From the NCBI GenBank assembly GCA_017610005.1, contig JAFCCU010000004.1, positions 1 through 64,000 of the forward strand: 64,000 nt of DNA, given 5' to 3'. The position numbers and the translations under genes were made by a program. Within the stretch, counting starts at the first letter, position 1. Every line of letters starts with the position of its first letter. This stretch comes from Candidatus Woesearchaeota archaeon (GTDB lineage Archaea; Nanobdellota; Nanobdellia; Woesearchaeales; B29-G15). Below are positions 33,009-42,362 of this stretch, one piece after another. The notes under the pieces were generated by a model. The model had not been told where the DNA came from and ran no database searches. It saw only the letters and a program-made list of their open reading frames with translations.

Positions 33009-36000
33009 ATGAAAGGAGTAATACTTGATAGTTATTTTGCGGATATTGAAAAGAAACTTAAAGAAGTTTATGAAGTTGCAAATGCTGCTCGGGCAAAAGG
33101 TCTTGATCCTAAACCTAAGGTTGAAATCCCTGCCGCAAGATCCATGGCAGAACGTGTAGAGGGTTTAATATCTGCCATTGCCCCTCAAATTGTTGGCCAG
33201 GGTATGCCTCAAAGAATTGAAGAACTTGAAAAAAAGTATGGTTCGCTTGATTGGAGAATCTCCTTAATTATTGCAGAGGAAATTGCAAAAGAAAAATTTT
33301 GTAAATTTGAGAGTAAAAAAGAAGCAATGGAGATTGGGATTAGGGTAGGATTTGCTTATCATACTCTTGGAACTGTTGCAAGCCCTCTTGAAGGATTTAT
33401 TGGTCTGGATATAAGAAAAAGAAAAGATGGAAAAGAGTATTTTGCACTTCTTTATGCTGGGCCAATTAGATCTGCAGGAGGAACTGGCGCGTCTGTTTCA
33501 GTGCTAATCTCTGATTATATCAGAAGGGTTTTTGGTTATGATGTTTATGACCCTCAACCTGTTGAAATCAAACGAGCAGTAACAGAAGTTGTAGATTACC
33601 ATGAGCGTGTTACAAATTTGCAGTATTACCCAAGTAAACAAGAAATTGCATTCATGGCTGAAAAATTACCAGTTCAAATTGATGGTCCTGAAACTTCAAA
33701 AGTTCAAGTGTCCAATCATCGAGATGTGGAGCGAATTGAGAGTAATTTTATTAGGGGAGGATTCTGCCTTGTTATGGCAGAATGTTTGTGCCAAAAGGCT
33801 CCAAAGGTATTTAAAAATATTAGTAAATGGGGTAAAGAGTTTTCTTTAGATCAATGGAACTTTCTTGAGCAATTTATCAAAATCCAAAAAAAAGCCAAGG
33901 CAGCATCTAAAGGAGAATCAACAAAAGAACAAAGAATCACTCCAGACTTTACATATATTAAAGATATAGTTGCAGGCCGTCCTGTTTTAAGTCACCCTAT
34001 GGAAAATGGGGGGTTTAGATTAAGATATGGGAGGGGGAGATTATCTGGCTATTCTTGTGTTTCAATTAATCCATCTATGATGGTTACATTAAATGGGATG
34101 CTTGGCATTGGAACTCAACTTAAAATGGAGAGACCAGGAAAAGGCGCAACTGTTACTCCTTGCAGTGTTATTGATGGGCCAATTGTAAGGCTTAAAGATG
34201 GCACAGTTGTTAAAGTAAATACTGTTGAATATGCAAAAACTATAAGAAGTAAAATTGAAGAAATTTTATATTTGGGAGATATACTTATTTCTTATGGGGA
34301 TTTTTTTAATAGGGCCCACCCCTTGGTTCCAGCAGGATATTGTGAAGAATGGTGGGTGCTTGAATTTGAAAAATCAATTGTGGATATGTTTGGAGCCCTT
34401 GATTTAGAGAAGGTTGCAGAATACACAGGAATTGATGTTGAAATAATAAAAGACATCTTAAAAAATCCGTTTGAAGAAATATCTTCTCCTTTAGCATTTT
34501 CTTTAAGTTCAAGTTTTGGAATTCCTCTTCACCCCCTTTATACTTATTTTTGGGAAACATTGTCTCTTGATGAATTTAAACAATTAATAAACTGGTTGAA
34601 AGGGGCGAGGGTTATTGCTGAGCAAGGCAATCCTAAAAAACTAATATTGAATAATGTAGAAAAGGAAAAAAGATTCTTAGAATTAATTGGTCTTCCTCAT
34701 CAAGTTGTCAATAAAGAATTTGTGGTGATTGGTTCTCAAGATTCTCAAACGCTTGCTAAATTAGGGATTAAAAATGAAGTACCTCCCGATGCAAAAGATC
34801 CCTTAGATGCTCTTTTTAAAATGTCTGGAATTAAATTAAGACCCAAAGGGGGTATGTTTATTGGTGCGAGAATGGGGCGACCAGAAAAAGGAAAAATCAG
34901 AAAAATGAAAGGCTCTCCACATGGATTGTTTCCTGTAGGTGAAGAGGGTGGCAGAATGAGGTCCCTTCAAGGAGCACTTCAAATGCAAAAAGTCACTAGC
35001 GACTTTCCAATTTATCATTGCAATAAGTGTAAAAAAGAAACAATATATCCTAAATGCGAAGTTTGTGGAAGTAAAACTGAGAAGTGGGTTTATTGTAGAA
35101 AATGTGCAAAAGCATTACCTAAATGTGATCTTCATAAAGACTTTTGCAGTTCTTATAAAGAAATTGAATTGGATATTAGGGCCCATCTCTCTTCGGTTTT
35201 AAAATCATTAAAGATGAGAACTTTTCCTGATTTGATTAAGGGTGTTCGAGGAACTTCAAATCGTGGCCATGTCCCAGAACATTTGGCAAAGGGTGTGTTA
35301 AGGGCTAAAAATAACATCCAAGTAAATAAAGATGGTACAGTCAGATTTGACATGACGCAATTACCAATAACTCACTTTAAGCCTAAAGAAATAGGGACCC
35401 CTATTGATGTACTTATTAAATTAGGATATGAAACCGATATGGGTGGAAATAAATTAACAAATGAAAACCAAATTTTAGAATTAAAACCCCAGGATATTAT
35501 ATTGCCTAATTGTGTGGGGGCACCTGAAGAGGGGGCCAATAAAATCTTTGTTAGAGTTGCCCAATTTATTGATGAGCTTTTAGTTAAACACTATCATCTT
35601 AAACCATATTACAATGTTAAAACTAGTTCAGATTTAATCGGTGTATTAACTGTTGTTTTAGCGCCTCATACTTCTGCAGGGATAGTATCTCGGATAATTG
35701 GGTTTTCAGATACCCAATGCTTATTTGCTCATCCAATGCTTCATGCAGCAACTAGGAGAGATTGTGATGGTGATGAGGCATGCGCAATGCTTCTCTTAGA
35801 TACTCTAATTAACTTTTCAAGAGACTATCTGCCAGCCCATAGGGGGGCCACGCAAGATGCACCATTAGTAATTACCTCTATGATTAAACCCTCTGAAATT
35901 GATGATATGGTCCTTGATATGGATATTGCCCCAAGATATACCTTAGAATTTTATGAAGCAGCTCTTGAATACAAGACACCTTATGAAATCAAAGTTGATC

Positions 36001-36509
36001 AGGTTGTTAATTATATTAAAACAGATACACCTTGTTCGGGCTTTTCATTCACTCACGATACAGAAAATATGAATGCAGGCGTACTAGTTTCAACATATAA
36101 AACTCTACCTACGATGGCTGAAAAGTTACTAAATCAAATGCAACTAGCAAAATCAATTAGGGCGGTTGATACAACTGATGTTGCAAGACTAGTTATTGAG
36201 AAGCATTTTATTAGGGATATTAAGGGGAACCTAAGAAAATTCTCAATGCAACAATTTAGATGTGTAGATTGCAATAAAAAATTTAGGCGTCCCCCCTTGG
36301 TTGGTAATTGTGATGATTGCGGTGGAACTTTAATTTTTACAATTTCAAAAGGTAGCATAGTTAAATACCTTGAACCAGCATTAGAACTTGCAAGGAAGTT
36401 TGAAGTAGCGCCTTATCTGATGCAATCTCTTGAATTAACAAAAGCTAGAATTGAAGAGTATTTTGGAAAAGAAAAAGAAAAACAATCAGGATTGGCAGAG
36501 TTTGTTTAG
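33009..36509 (+). CDS. polC: DNA polymerase D large subunit (DP2, catalytic)
   Basis: A 1166-residue catalytic subunit with the two-barrel RNA-polymerase-like active site. The metal-binding motif RRDCDGDEACAMLLLD is intact, and the upstream GPIRSAGGTGAS and GARMGRPEKGKIRKM segments are typical. A zinc ribbon lies at about 675-715 (HCNKCKKET...CEVCG...CRKCA), and another near the C-terminus carries FRCVDCNKKFRRPPLVGNC. No intein is present, although DP2 is a common intein host. The C-terminus ends KQSGLAEFV without an obvious PIP box. The operon cdc6-polB-polC next to the origin matches the Pyrococcus arrangement. Confidence 0.96.
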   Translation: MKGVILDSYFADIEKKLKEVYEVANAARAKGLDPKPKVEIPAARSMAERVEGLISAIAPQIVGQGMPQRIEELEKKYGSLDWRISLIIAEEIAKEKFCKFESKKEAMEIGIRVGFAYHTLGTVASPLEGFIGLDIRKRKDGKEYFALLYAGPIRSAGGTGASVSVLISDYIRRVFGYDVYDPQPVEIKRAVTEVVDYHERVTNLQYYPSKQEIAFMAEKLPVQIDGPETSKVQVSNHRDVERIESNFIRGGFCLVMAECLCQKAPKVFKNISKWGKEFSLDQWNFLEQFIKIQKKAKAASKGESTKEQRITPDFTYIKDIVAGRPVLSHPMENGGFRLRYGRGRLSGYSCVSINPSMMVTLNGMLGIGTQLKMERPGKGATVTPCSVIDGPIVRLKDGTVVKVNTVEYAKTIRSKIEEILYLGDILISYGDFFNRAHPLVPAGYCEEWWVLEFEKSIVDMFGALDLEKVAEYTGIDVEIIKDILKNPFEEISSPLAFSLSSSFGIPLHPLYTYFWETLSLDEFKQLINWLKGARVIAEQGNPKKLILNNVEKEKRFLELIGLPHQVVNKEFVVIGSQDSQTLAKLGIKNEVPPDAKDPLDALFKMSGIKLRPKGGMFIGARMGRPEKGKIRKMKGSPHGLFPVGEEGGRMRSLQGALQMQKVTSDFPIYHCNKCKKETIYPKCEVCGSKTEKWVYCRKCAKALPKCDLHKDFCSSYKEIELDIRAHLSSVLKSLKMRTFPDLIKGVRGTSNRGHVPEHLAKGVLRAKNNIQVNKDGTVRFDMTQLPITHFKPKEIGTPIDVLIKLGYETDMGGNKLTNENQILELKPQDIILPNCVGAPEEGANKIFVRVAQFIDELLVKHYHLKPYYNVKTSSDLIGVLTVVLAPHTSAGIVSRIIGFSDTQCLFAHPMLHAATRRDCDGDEACAMLLLDTLINFSRDYLPAHRGATQDAPLVITSMIKPSEIDDMVLDMDIAPRYTLEFYEAALEYKTPYEIKVDQVVNYIKTDTPCSGFSFTHDTENMNAGVLVSTYKTLPTMAEKLLNQMQLAKSIRAVDTTDVARLVIEKHFIRDIKGNLRKFSMQQFRCVDCNKKFRRPPLVGNCDDCGGTLIFTISKGSIVKYLEPALELARKFEVAPYLMQSLELTKARIEEYFGKEKEKQSGLAEFV

Positions 36510-36518
36510 GACCTAAAT

Positions 36519-36574
36519 AGTCTGAAGTCTGAAGTCTGAAGTCTGAAGTCTAAAGTCTAAAGTCAGAAGTCAAA
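36519..36574 (+). repeat. Heptamer array after polC
   Basis: Eight tandem heptamers: AGTCTGA four times, AGTCTAA twice, then AGTCAGA and AGTCAAA. They begin 9 bases after the polC stop, in the convergent gap before the DUF424 gene. Same family as the array beside the origin, in the opposite orientation. Confidence 0.95.
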
Positions 36575-36666
36575 AATTATATACCTTATAACTGTTTAAA
36601 GTATGAAACCTAAGGGCTAAAAAACACAGCTAAAACCCCTTATGGAGTAATTAATTTTAATAACTC

Positions 36667-36963
36667 TTATCTTAGAACCACACATTGGGTGTGAGAGATA
36701 TTATCTATTGTGATAATGTCTTCATCTTCAACCAAACCTAATTCCTTAGCAAGGGAGATTATTTCTTTTCCTGCTAAATTTAACATATCACACGCTGGAA
36801 GAAGGTCATTAAATTCTTCTTTAGACATCTCTTTGCCGTTATAGAATTCGCTGTTTAAATCAAGTTGTTTTCTGCCTTCTGTAAAACATTTGCCTAATAA
36901 ATCTGAATCAATAACTGCCAGAACTTTTCTATCTTGCTTTTCGTGAAGTTTTGCAATAAACAT
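36667..36963 (-). CDS. DUF424-family protein
   Basis: A 98-residue archaeal protein of the DUF424 family, taking ATG 36963, which lies one base after the aIF2-beta stop. The longer ORF-track start would overlap that gene. Recognisable features are FIAKLHEKQDRKVLAVIDSDLLGK, FYNGKEMSKEEFNDLL, and the ending ISHTQCVVLR. The family lies in translation operons throughout archaea and is thought to be translation-linked, but its role is unproven. It is last gene of the TFB-to-DUF424 run. Confidence 0.8.
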   Translation of the reverse strand: MFIAKLHEKQDRKVLAVIDSDLLGKCFTEGRKQLDLNSEFYNGKEMSKEEFNDLLPACDMLNLAGKEIISLAKELGLVEDEDIITIDNISHTQCVVLR

Positions 36964-36964
36964 T

Positions 36965-37363
36965 TTATTTGAGTCTTGTTTCAGCACCACAAGCCGCGCA
37001 TTTTAATTTTACAATGTTGCCTTTTTCTATCAATTTTGTATCTGGCTTGCCACATTCGGGGCACAATACATATAAGTTGGCGTAGTCACGGATTTTTTCA
37101 TTAACAATTGAAGCTGCAACTTTTCTACCCAAGATTAATCCTTTTGGTTTAATCTCTCCAGGTGTTGCCAATTCTTTTTGAATAAATTTTAGTAAATGAG
37201 TTGGTCTTCTCCCAAGTGTATCTGCAATTTGCCTGAAATTTGCAATAATTGTTCTGTTACCTTGAACATGCCCTATCACTTTAGGGATTTCAAATCTGCT
37301 CCGTTTAACAACTGATTCTGGCATATTTTTCATGCCTACTTTAAGCATCTTTTCATAATCCAT
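36965..37363 (-). CDS. eif2b: Translation initiation factor aIF2 beta subunit
   Basis: A 132-residue beta subunit of the heterotrimer that brings initiator tRNA to the ribosome. It has the central alpha/beta fold (RFEIPKVIGHVQGNRTIIAN and THLLKFIQKELATPG) and a C-terminal C4 zinc ribbon (LCPECGKPDT...LKCAACG). Length matches the short archaeal form. It is followed one base later by DUF424, and separated by 38 bases from htpX upstream. Confidence 0.95.
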   Translation of the reverse strand: MDYEKMLKVGMKNMPESVVKRSRFEIPKVIGHVQGNRTIIANFRQIADTLGRRPTHLLKFIQKELATPGEIKPKGLILGRKVAASIVNEKIRDYANLYVLCPECGKPDTKLIEKGNIVKLKCAACGAETRLK

Positions 37364-37401
37364 TCAAGAAAGAAATAACCGGGGGTTTAAAAAGCCTGCG
37401 C

Positions 37402-38307
37402 TTACATCCTCTTTAATCGTGCAATCCTTTCTTCAATTGGAGGATGCGTAGAAAACATTCCAGTTAAAAATCCTTTTTTCTTTCTAAATGGGGTACTGAT
37501 AAATAGGTGGGCTGTTGCCCGGTTAGCATGATCCACAAGGGGATCTGGATCGCTTCTAATCTTAGCTAAGGCACTTGCTAGGCCAGGAGGATAACGAGTT
37601 ATCATCGCGGCGCTCGCGTCAGCTAAGTATTCCCTTTTTCTTGATACAGCTAATTTGATTAATTGAGCAAATATTGGAGCTAGAATTGCAACAACTAAAG
37701 CAATCACCATCATGATTGCACCCGATCCACCATCATTTCTACTTCTTCGCCTTCCTCCACCCCATAAAAAAGAATGGAGCATAAAGTCAGATAGAAGAAC
37801 AATAATTCCCACCATCACAGCTGCAAGCATCATCATTCTGATATCATAGTTTTTGATGTGACTCATTTCATGAGCAATTACTCCTTCAAGTTCTTCCCGA
37901 CTCAACTTATCAAGAAGCCCAGTTGTCACCGTAATTGAAGCATGCTCTGGATCACGACCAGTTGCAAAAGCGTTTAATGCAGTATCCTTAATAACATAGC
38001 ATTTAGGTGGTTTTTTTAACCCTGCTGCCACAGTTAGCCCCTCAACTGCATGAAATAAGTGAGGAAACTCTTTTTTTGTTACCTCTTTTGCGCCAGTCAT
38101 CGACAGAATCATTTTATCTCCCCGGTTCCAGACAACAAGGGTGTAAACTATCCCTATTATAACTGCTATAGCTGTTCCAATGTATATGTCTCCGATATAT
38201 AATCCAAATGCCACACCAACTATTGCAATTAAGATAAAAAACATGAACATAATAAGCCACGAACGTAGCTTATTTGCCCTAATCTCCTCAAACATGGATC
38301 TTGCCAT
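37402..38307 (-). CDS. htpX: HtpX-type membrane zinc metalloprotease (M48)
   Basis: A 301-residue integral membrane protease. Two N-terminal transmembrane helices (about 15-60) precede the zinc motif VIAHEMSHIKNYD (HExxH), then two more helices around 160-180 and 195-220. The third ligand Glu lies in KREYLADASAA. The C-terminus has FSTHPPIEERIARLKRM, as in the family. It degrades misfolded membrane proteins. Its start abuts the lemA stop, a widespread pairing. Confidence 0.93.
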   Translation of the reverse strand: MARSMFEEIRANKLRSWLIMFMFFILIAIVGVAFGLYIGDIYIGTAIAVIIGIVYTLVVWNRGDKMILSMTGAKEVTKKEFPHLFHAVEGLTVAAGLKKPPKCYVIKDTALNAFATGRDPEHASITVTTGLLDKLSREELEGVIAHEMSHIKNYDIRMMMLAAVMVGIIVLLSDFMLHSFLWGGGRRRSRNDGGSGAIMMVIALVVAILAPIFAQLIKLAVSRKREYLADASAAMITRYPPGLASALAKIRSDPDPLVDHANRATAHLFISTPFRKKKGFLTGMFSTHPPIEERIARLKRM

Positions 38308-38856
38308 TTAAAATTTGACCTGAACAGGTTCTCTTTGAGCTTTTGGAGTTTCAAACATCTCTGTTTCCTTAAACCCTAAGATTCCGGCAAAAACATTATT
38401 TGGAAAAATCATTATTCTGTTATTAAAAGTCATCACCATATCATTGTAATGCTGTCTTGAATAACTAATTTTATTCTCAGTTCCAGTTAATTCCTCTTGA
38501 AGCTGCATAAAATTTTCATTAGCTTTTAATTGTGGGTAATTCTCAGCAACAGCAAATAATGATTTTAATGTTTGAGTTAATTGATTACTAGCTTGCGCTT
38601 TATCTGGGATACTTTTAGCGTCCATCACAGCACTTCTTGCTTTTGTAACATTCTCAAATAACTCTTTTTCATGCTTGGCATATCCTTTAACTGTTTCAAT
38701 TAAATTTGGTATTAAGTCAAATCTTCTTTTAAGTTGCACATCAATTTGTGCCCAAGAATTTTTCACTTCATTTTTTAATCGTATTAATCCATTAAATAAT
38801 CCAGCGAGCCATAAAAGACCAATCACAACAACTGCCAATAATATCCAAAGCCACAT
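38308..38856 (-). CDS. lemA: LemA family protein
   Basis: A 182-residue protein. ATG 38856 is chosen over the GTG at 38865 because GGGTGGT lies about six bases before it. One transmembrane helix ([21 protein letters not shown]) is followed by the conserved [40 protein letters not shown] and [14 protein letters not shown]. LemA proteins form a helical coiled bundle on the extracytoplasmic face and occur with HtpX proteases, but the biochemical role is unsettled. It is co-transcribed with htpX. Confidence 0.9.
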   Translation of the reverse strand: MWLWILLAVVVIGLLWLAGLFNGLIRLKNEVKNSWAQIDVQLKRRFDLIPNLIETVKGYAKHEKELFENVTKARSAVMDAKSIPDKAQASNQLTQTLKSLFAVAENYPQLKANENFMQLQEELTGTENKISYSRQHYNDMVMTFNNRIMIFPNNVFAGILGFKETEMFETPKAQREPVQVKF

Positions 38857-38921
38857 GTTTACCACCCTATTATTTTTATAATTTTAAAATTCTTCAAGTT
38901 TAAAAAAGTTGGGGTCAAAAC

Positions 38922-38963
38922 AGTCTGGAGTCCGCAGTCTGCAGAGATATATGGCTCCAGACT
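38922..38963. repeat. Inverted repeat made of heptamer-family sequence
   Basis: AGTCTGGAG (38922-38930) is followed by CTCCAGACT (38955-38963), a perfect 9-base inverted pair, with further heptamer-like words (AGTCCGC, AGTCTGC) between. It lies in the gap between lemA and the OB-fold gene and could fold in the transcript. Here the heptamer family appears as a stem-loop rather than a tandem array. Confidence 0.8.
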
Positions 38964-38979
38964 CCTAACTCTAGACTAC

Positions 38980-39633
38980 TTAGAGTACCTTAACCCTACT
39001 TGGTGCCACTTTAAAAATCTCCCCATCTTTAATTAAACTATCAATAACACCATCAATATCTTCAATATCTGCCTTTTTTGCAACTGCAATAATATCGGCC
39101 CCCTCTCCCAAGTCAAGTTCTTTAATTAATTCAAAAACCAATTGCTTAGGGCTCACTTCTTCTTCAGATTTCTTACTTCCAACTTCCAACTTCTCTGGGT
39201 TTTGAGGTCTGAGGTCTGAGGTCTGAGATTTTTTTGTTTTATTACCTTTAGAACCAATTTCTAGATTATGAAGCTCTAAGAAGTTTTTATCAGGCAGTAC
39301 CTTAACAATTTCTGGAATAACATATCTTGCAGTATTATACTCTCTTACTCTCCCAATAATTCTTACCATTGAGCCAATTTCTGGATCAAATATCTGGGCA
39401 TCAAACGCCCTGATAGGGATTGCACCAGATCCATCATCCAGTAAGAATTCATTATAGCCCTGTCCTGGATTTTTAGAAACAACAATTCCTGTGAGATTCA
39501 CACGAGCAACATTTATTTCTCTTCCATGGATATAAAATGTAGCTGCTTGATCTGGCACTTCAGTTATTGCTGCATCTAGTAACTCTTTAATCTTTACAAG
39601 ATATGCAGTAAGCCTTGGTTTAAACTCAGTCAT
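38980..39633 (-). CDS. RPA32-like OB-fold single-strand DNA-binding protein
   Basis: A 217-residue protein. The OB-fold (about 35-125) contains ARVNLTGIVVSKN, FLLDDGSGAIPIRAFD and GSMVRIIGRVREYNTARYV, matching RPA2/RPA32 and Stn1-type domains. A low-complexity linker (about 130-155) is encoded by heptamer-family repeats, and a C-terminal winged helix (about 160-217, FELIKELDLGEGADIIAVAK) resembles the RPA32 C-terminus. It overlaps mcm by 4 bases (ATGA), so the two are translated together at the fork. It is a likely partner of a larger RPA subunit encoded elsewhere. Confidence 0.8.
   Translation of the reverse strand: MTEFKPRLTAYLVKIKELLDAAITEVPDQAATFYIHGREINVARVNLTGIVVSKNPGQGYNEFLLDDGSGAIPIRAFDAQIFDPEIGSMVRIIGRVREYNTARYVIPEIVKVLPDKNFLELHNLEIGSKGNKTKKSQTSDLRPQNPEKLEVGSKKSEEEVSPKQLVFELIKELDLGEGADIIAVAKKADIEDIDGVIDSLIKDGEIFKVAPSRVKVL
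39173..39230. repeat. In-frame heptamer repeats within the OB-fold gene
   Basis: ACTTCCA twice and AGGTCTG three times occur inside the reading frame, encoding the linker between OB-fold and winged helix (KKSQTSDLRPQNPEKLEV). The repeats are in the same degenerate family as the intergenic arrays and seem to have expanded within a tolerant linker. Confidence 0.85.
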
Positions 39634-41651
39634 AGTCTGGAAATAAAGCCTGATTTTGGCTCAAAAATGTCTCCAGACCGCCTTAATTGCTCTAGTATTT
39701 CTTCTACTTCATCACCCTTTACCCCTTTTTCTTTGCAGGCGGCAACGACATCTTCAATTGGTATTGTTTTACCTAGTTTGTCTTCAAGTTCAATAATAAT
39801 ATCTTTGACATTATGAATTCTTCCCCTATGTGACGCGCTCACTCCAGTTGTTATCCTATCAATATCAATTTCTCCTGTTTCTGGATCCATCCCTACCTTC
39901 ACAAGGCAGTATTGAAGTAATTGAATTGCTTGCAAGGCATCTTGCTTTTCAACGGTTTTACTTAACCGTAGTTTAGCAGAAGCTTCACTCATCCTTACTA
40001 ATGCCTCGAGCTGTCTGGGGGATATAGGGATACTTCGCGCCACGCTTCCTTCTGTAATCCCTTTTTTCCTCATTTTCACATAAAAACTCTTAATTGAATT
40101 TATTGCATCGTCAGTTAATTGAGGGTTCACCTTCTGTTTTGCGTATGCAATATATTTTCTAAAAAATTTGTCATCAATTTCAGGAGTTGTTATTATTGGA
40201 TCTTTGTGTAATGATAAAATATGGGTAGCTAATTTTTCATCTCTTACTTCATCAGGAATATCTTTTATGGGAAATATTAAATCAAAACGATTGATTAATG
40301 CAGGAGGCAGATCAATTTGTTTACCTATCATTTCATAAGGATCAAATCTTCCAAATTTAGGGTTTGCTGCAGCAAGCACAGTTGTTCGTGAAAGAAGAGT
40401 TGCCTGAACATTTGCTTTAGAAATACTAATTGTTTGCTGTTCTAGTGCTTCATGCATTGCACTTCTGTCATCGTGACTCATCTTATCAAGCTCATCAATA
40501 CAGCATATGCCATCATTTGCTAGCACTAATGCTCCCGCTTCAAGAGACCAGCCCCCTAAAAATTCATCTTTAACAACTGATGCTGTTAGTCCAGCACCAC
40601 TAACTCCCTTTCCAGACACATACCGCCCTTTTGGGGCAATTACTCCTACTCGTTTTAAAAGTTGAGATTTACCTGCACCAGGATCTCCTACAAGCAGTAC
40701 ATGGATATCTCCCCTAGTTACAACTCCATCGCTCCTCTCTTTTCTCATTCCTCCTACAAGTTGGAGTAATAATGCATGTTTCACAGTATCATGCCCGTAG
40801 ATAGATGGAGCCATGGCACCTAAAAAAACATTTAAAAGGTCTGGTCTTTTGGATAATTCTAAAATTTCTGTTTCTTCCCCCTCTGTTATTTCAAGTTGGA
40901 GAAATGATTCTTCAAAAGATTCAATTGAGTTGCCTTCCAACACTAAATCAAATTTAGTTGATTTAGCCCCTGTTCGCAATACCTTCTGGATTTCTTTGAC
41001 CCATCCCACAATCCTTACTTTTGCTCCAGGATTAGTCTGCCTCTCTGAAGTAGGACTTACAAGATCTTCTTTTAAAAAAACATTTAATCGTTTTGGCTGT
41101 TCTCCTCCTTCAAGACTTTCCGGCACTTCTTCAATTACAAGCCCTTGTGCATCAACAAGTTCACGGTCAAGTTCCCTGAATTTCCCACGTCTTCCACAAG
41201 AACAACTTGTTGGTTCTTTAAATTGAGATGTGGGCTGCAAAACAGTAATCACAGTGTTACATGCAGGGCATTCAAATCTTGCGCTTGTAACTCTTGGCCT
41301 TACATCGGATTTTTGCCTTACAAGTCCATCAATAACAAGCATCTTGTTTAATTCAGTACTTCTAATATCTCTAATGAGCACATTTTGAGAATCAGGCAAG
41401 TCATAAAATCGTAAATAGAATTTTGTGATATCCTCTGGTAAATTAAATTTAGCAACTGCCATCTCGCCTGCTTTTAATACATCTTCTGGATTTTCTAAAA
41501 GCTCTTCTGCAAGCTCTGAATCAAAAGTTAAAAGAAGAGAGAAACTAAGGGAGAAATGACTCTCCCCCTTTCTAATTGCATCCATTAAATCCTCATAGAG
41601 GTTTGTCTGCAAAAACTCAAAAAAATGATTTATCTGATCTTCAGGTTCCAT
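39630..41651 (-). CDS. mcm: MCM replicative helicase
   Basis: A 673-residue MCM. The N-terminal domain carries the zinc-binding region (FECPACNTVITVL...SCSCGRRG) and double-hexamer contacts. The AAA+ core begins with SIYGHDTVKHALLLQL. Walker A is GDPGAGKSQ, Walker B is GICCIDELDKM, sensor 1 is AAANPKFG, and the arginine finger is in PALINRFDLIF. The C-terminal winged helix ends RRSGDIFEPKSGFISRL. No intein. The start lies 5 bases after the TBP stop, with AAAGGGG before the ATG. Genes for TBP, MCM and an RPA-like factor are therefore in one transcript. Confidence 0.96.
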   Translation of the reverse strand: MEPEDQINHFFEFLQTNLYEDLMDAIRKGESHFSLSFSLLLTFDSELAEELLENPEDVLKAGEMAVAKFNLPEDITKFYLRFYDLPDSQNVLIRDIRSTELNKMLVIDGLVRQKSDVRPRVTSARFECPACNTVITVLQPTSQFKEPTSCSCGRRGKFRELDRELVDAQGLVIEEVPESLEGGEQPKRLNVFLKEDLVSPTSERQTNPGAKVRIVGWVKEIQKVLRTGAKSTKFDLVLEGNSIESFEESFLQLEITEGEETEILELSKRPDLLNVFLGAMAPSIYGHDTVKHALLLQLVGGMRKERSDGVVTRGDIHVLLVGDPGAGKSQLLKRVGVIAPKGRYVSGKGVSGAGLTASVVKDEFLGGWSLEAGALVLANDGICCIDELDKMSHDDRSAMHEALEQQTISISKANVQATLLSRTTVLAAANPKFGRFDPYEMIGKQIDLPPALINRFDLIFPIKDIPDEVRDEKLATHILSLHKDPIITTPEIDDKFFRKYIAYAKQKVNPQLTDDAINSIKSFYVKMRKKGITEGSVARSIPISPRQLEALVRMSEASAKLRLSKTVEKQDALQAIQLLQYCLVKVGMDPETGEIDIDRITTGVSASHRGRIHNVKDIIIELEDKLGKTIPIEDVVAACKEKGVKGDEVEEILEQLRRSGDIFEPKSGFISRL

Positions 41652-41656
41652 CCCCT

Positions 41657-42250
41657 TTAGGACACATTCTTTAGATTTTCAATAAGCATGTCAACTGCTT
41701 TGTCAACTGCTTCTCTTGTTTTGGTTCCAGTGCATACAATCTTACCATTAGTGAATAATAGAAAGGTTGCATTGGTTCCTTTTAATTTGTATACAAGCCC
41801 AGGAAACTGCTCTGGTTCATACTCTGTGTTTCTTAATTTTATTGCCAAAGTATTTAGATTTAGATGCATTCCAATGCTTCCGCTTGCAACAATATTTTGA
41901 ACAGTAATCACTGGTTTAATCTCGATTATAATATTGATTTTCTTTAGATTTTCAATAATTTGCTGGATTGATGCTTCGACCATCTCAATAGATCTGGCAC
42001 CAGTACACACAATCTTTCCAGAATTAAAAATTAAAGCAGAGGTTTTTGGCTCTCTAATTCTTAATACAAGCCCAGGAAACTGCTCTGGATTATATTCAGT
42101 ATTGGGCAGACTAGCAGCCATTTTTTCAAGTGGAATTTTTTTTTCAAGTGAAGAACTTACCACAATATTTACTATCTCTATCTCCTTTTTAGTTGATGCT
42201 TTTTTCTCTATATCCTTCTTAGCTGATGCTTTTTTCTCTTCCTTTGCCAT
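41657..42250 (-). CDS. tbp: TATA-binding protein (TBP)
   Basis: A 197-residue TBP with the two direct repeats of the saddle: IVVSSSLEKKIPLEKMAASL...NTEYNPEQFPGLVLRIREP and IVASGSIGMHLNLNTLAIKL...NTEYEPEQFPGLVYKLKGT. Each is followed by ALIFNSGKIVCTGARS or FLLFTNGKIVCTGTKT. A charged N-terminal tail of repeated KKASAKKDIEKK/TKKEIE (about 1-25) precedes the fold, unusual among archaeal TBPs, which normally start near the first strand. Its own promoter (minus TTTATAAAC near 42270) is likely. MCM follows after 6 bases. Confidence 0.97.
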   Translation of the reverse strand: MAKEEKKASAKKDIEKKASTKKEIEIVNIVVSSSLEKKIPLEKMAASLPNTEYNPEQFPGLVLRIREPKTSALIFNSGKIVCTGARSIEMVEASIQQIIENLKKINIIIEIKPVITVQNIVASGSIGMHLNLNTLAIKLRNTEYEPEQFPGLVYKLKGTNATFLLFTNGKIVCTGTKTREAVDKAVDMLIENLKNVS

Positions 42251-42340
42251 AGTGTTTCCCCCTTAAATAGTTTATAAAGGGGAATAGGTGGGCCTTTATA
42301 AATGATTTGGTAAGGAAAAATAGAGTTTATGGAGGGTATG

Positions 42341-42362
42341 CCTCCTTGATTTCCTGTGGAAC
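42341..42362 (-). promoter_or_regulatory. Isolated origin-recognition-box-like site (ORB6)
   Basis: On the minus strand this reads GTTCCACAGGAAATCAAGGA plus GG, nearly the same core as the box at 30249. It lies just after the TFB stop and upstream of the TBP promoter region, 12 kb from the probable origin. It may bind Orc1 and influence tbp-mcm transcription. Confidence 0.5.
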
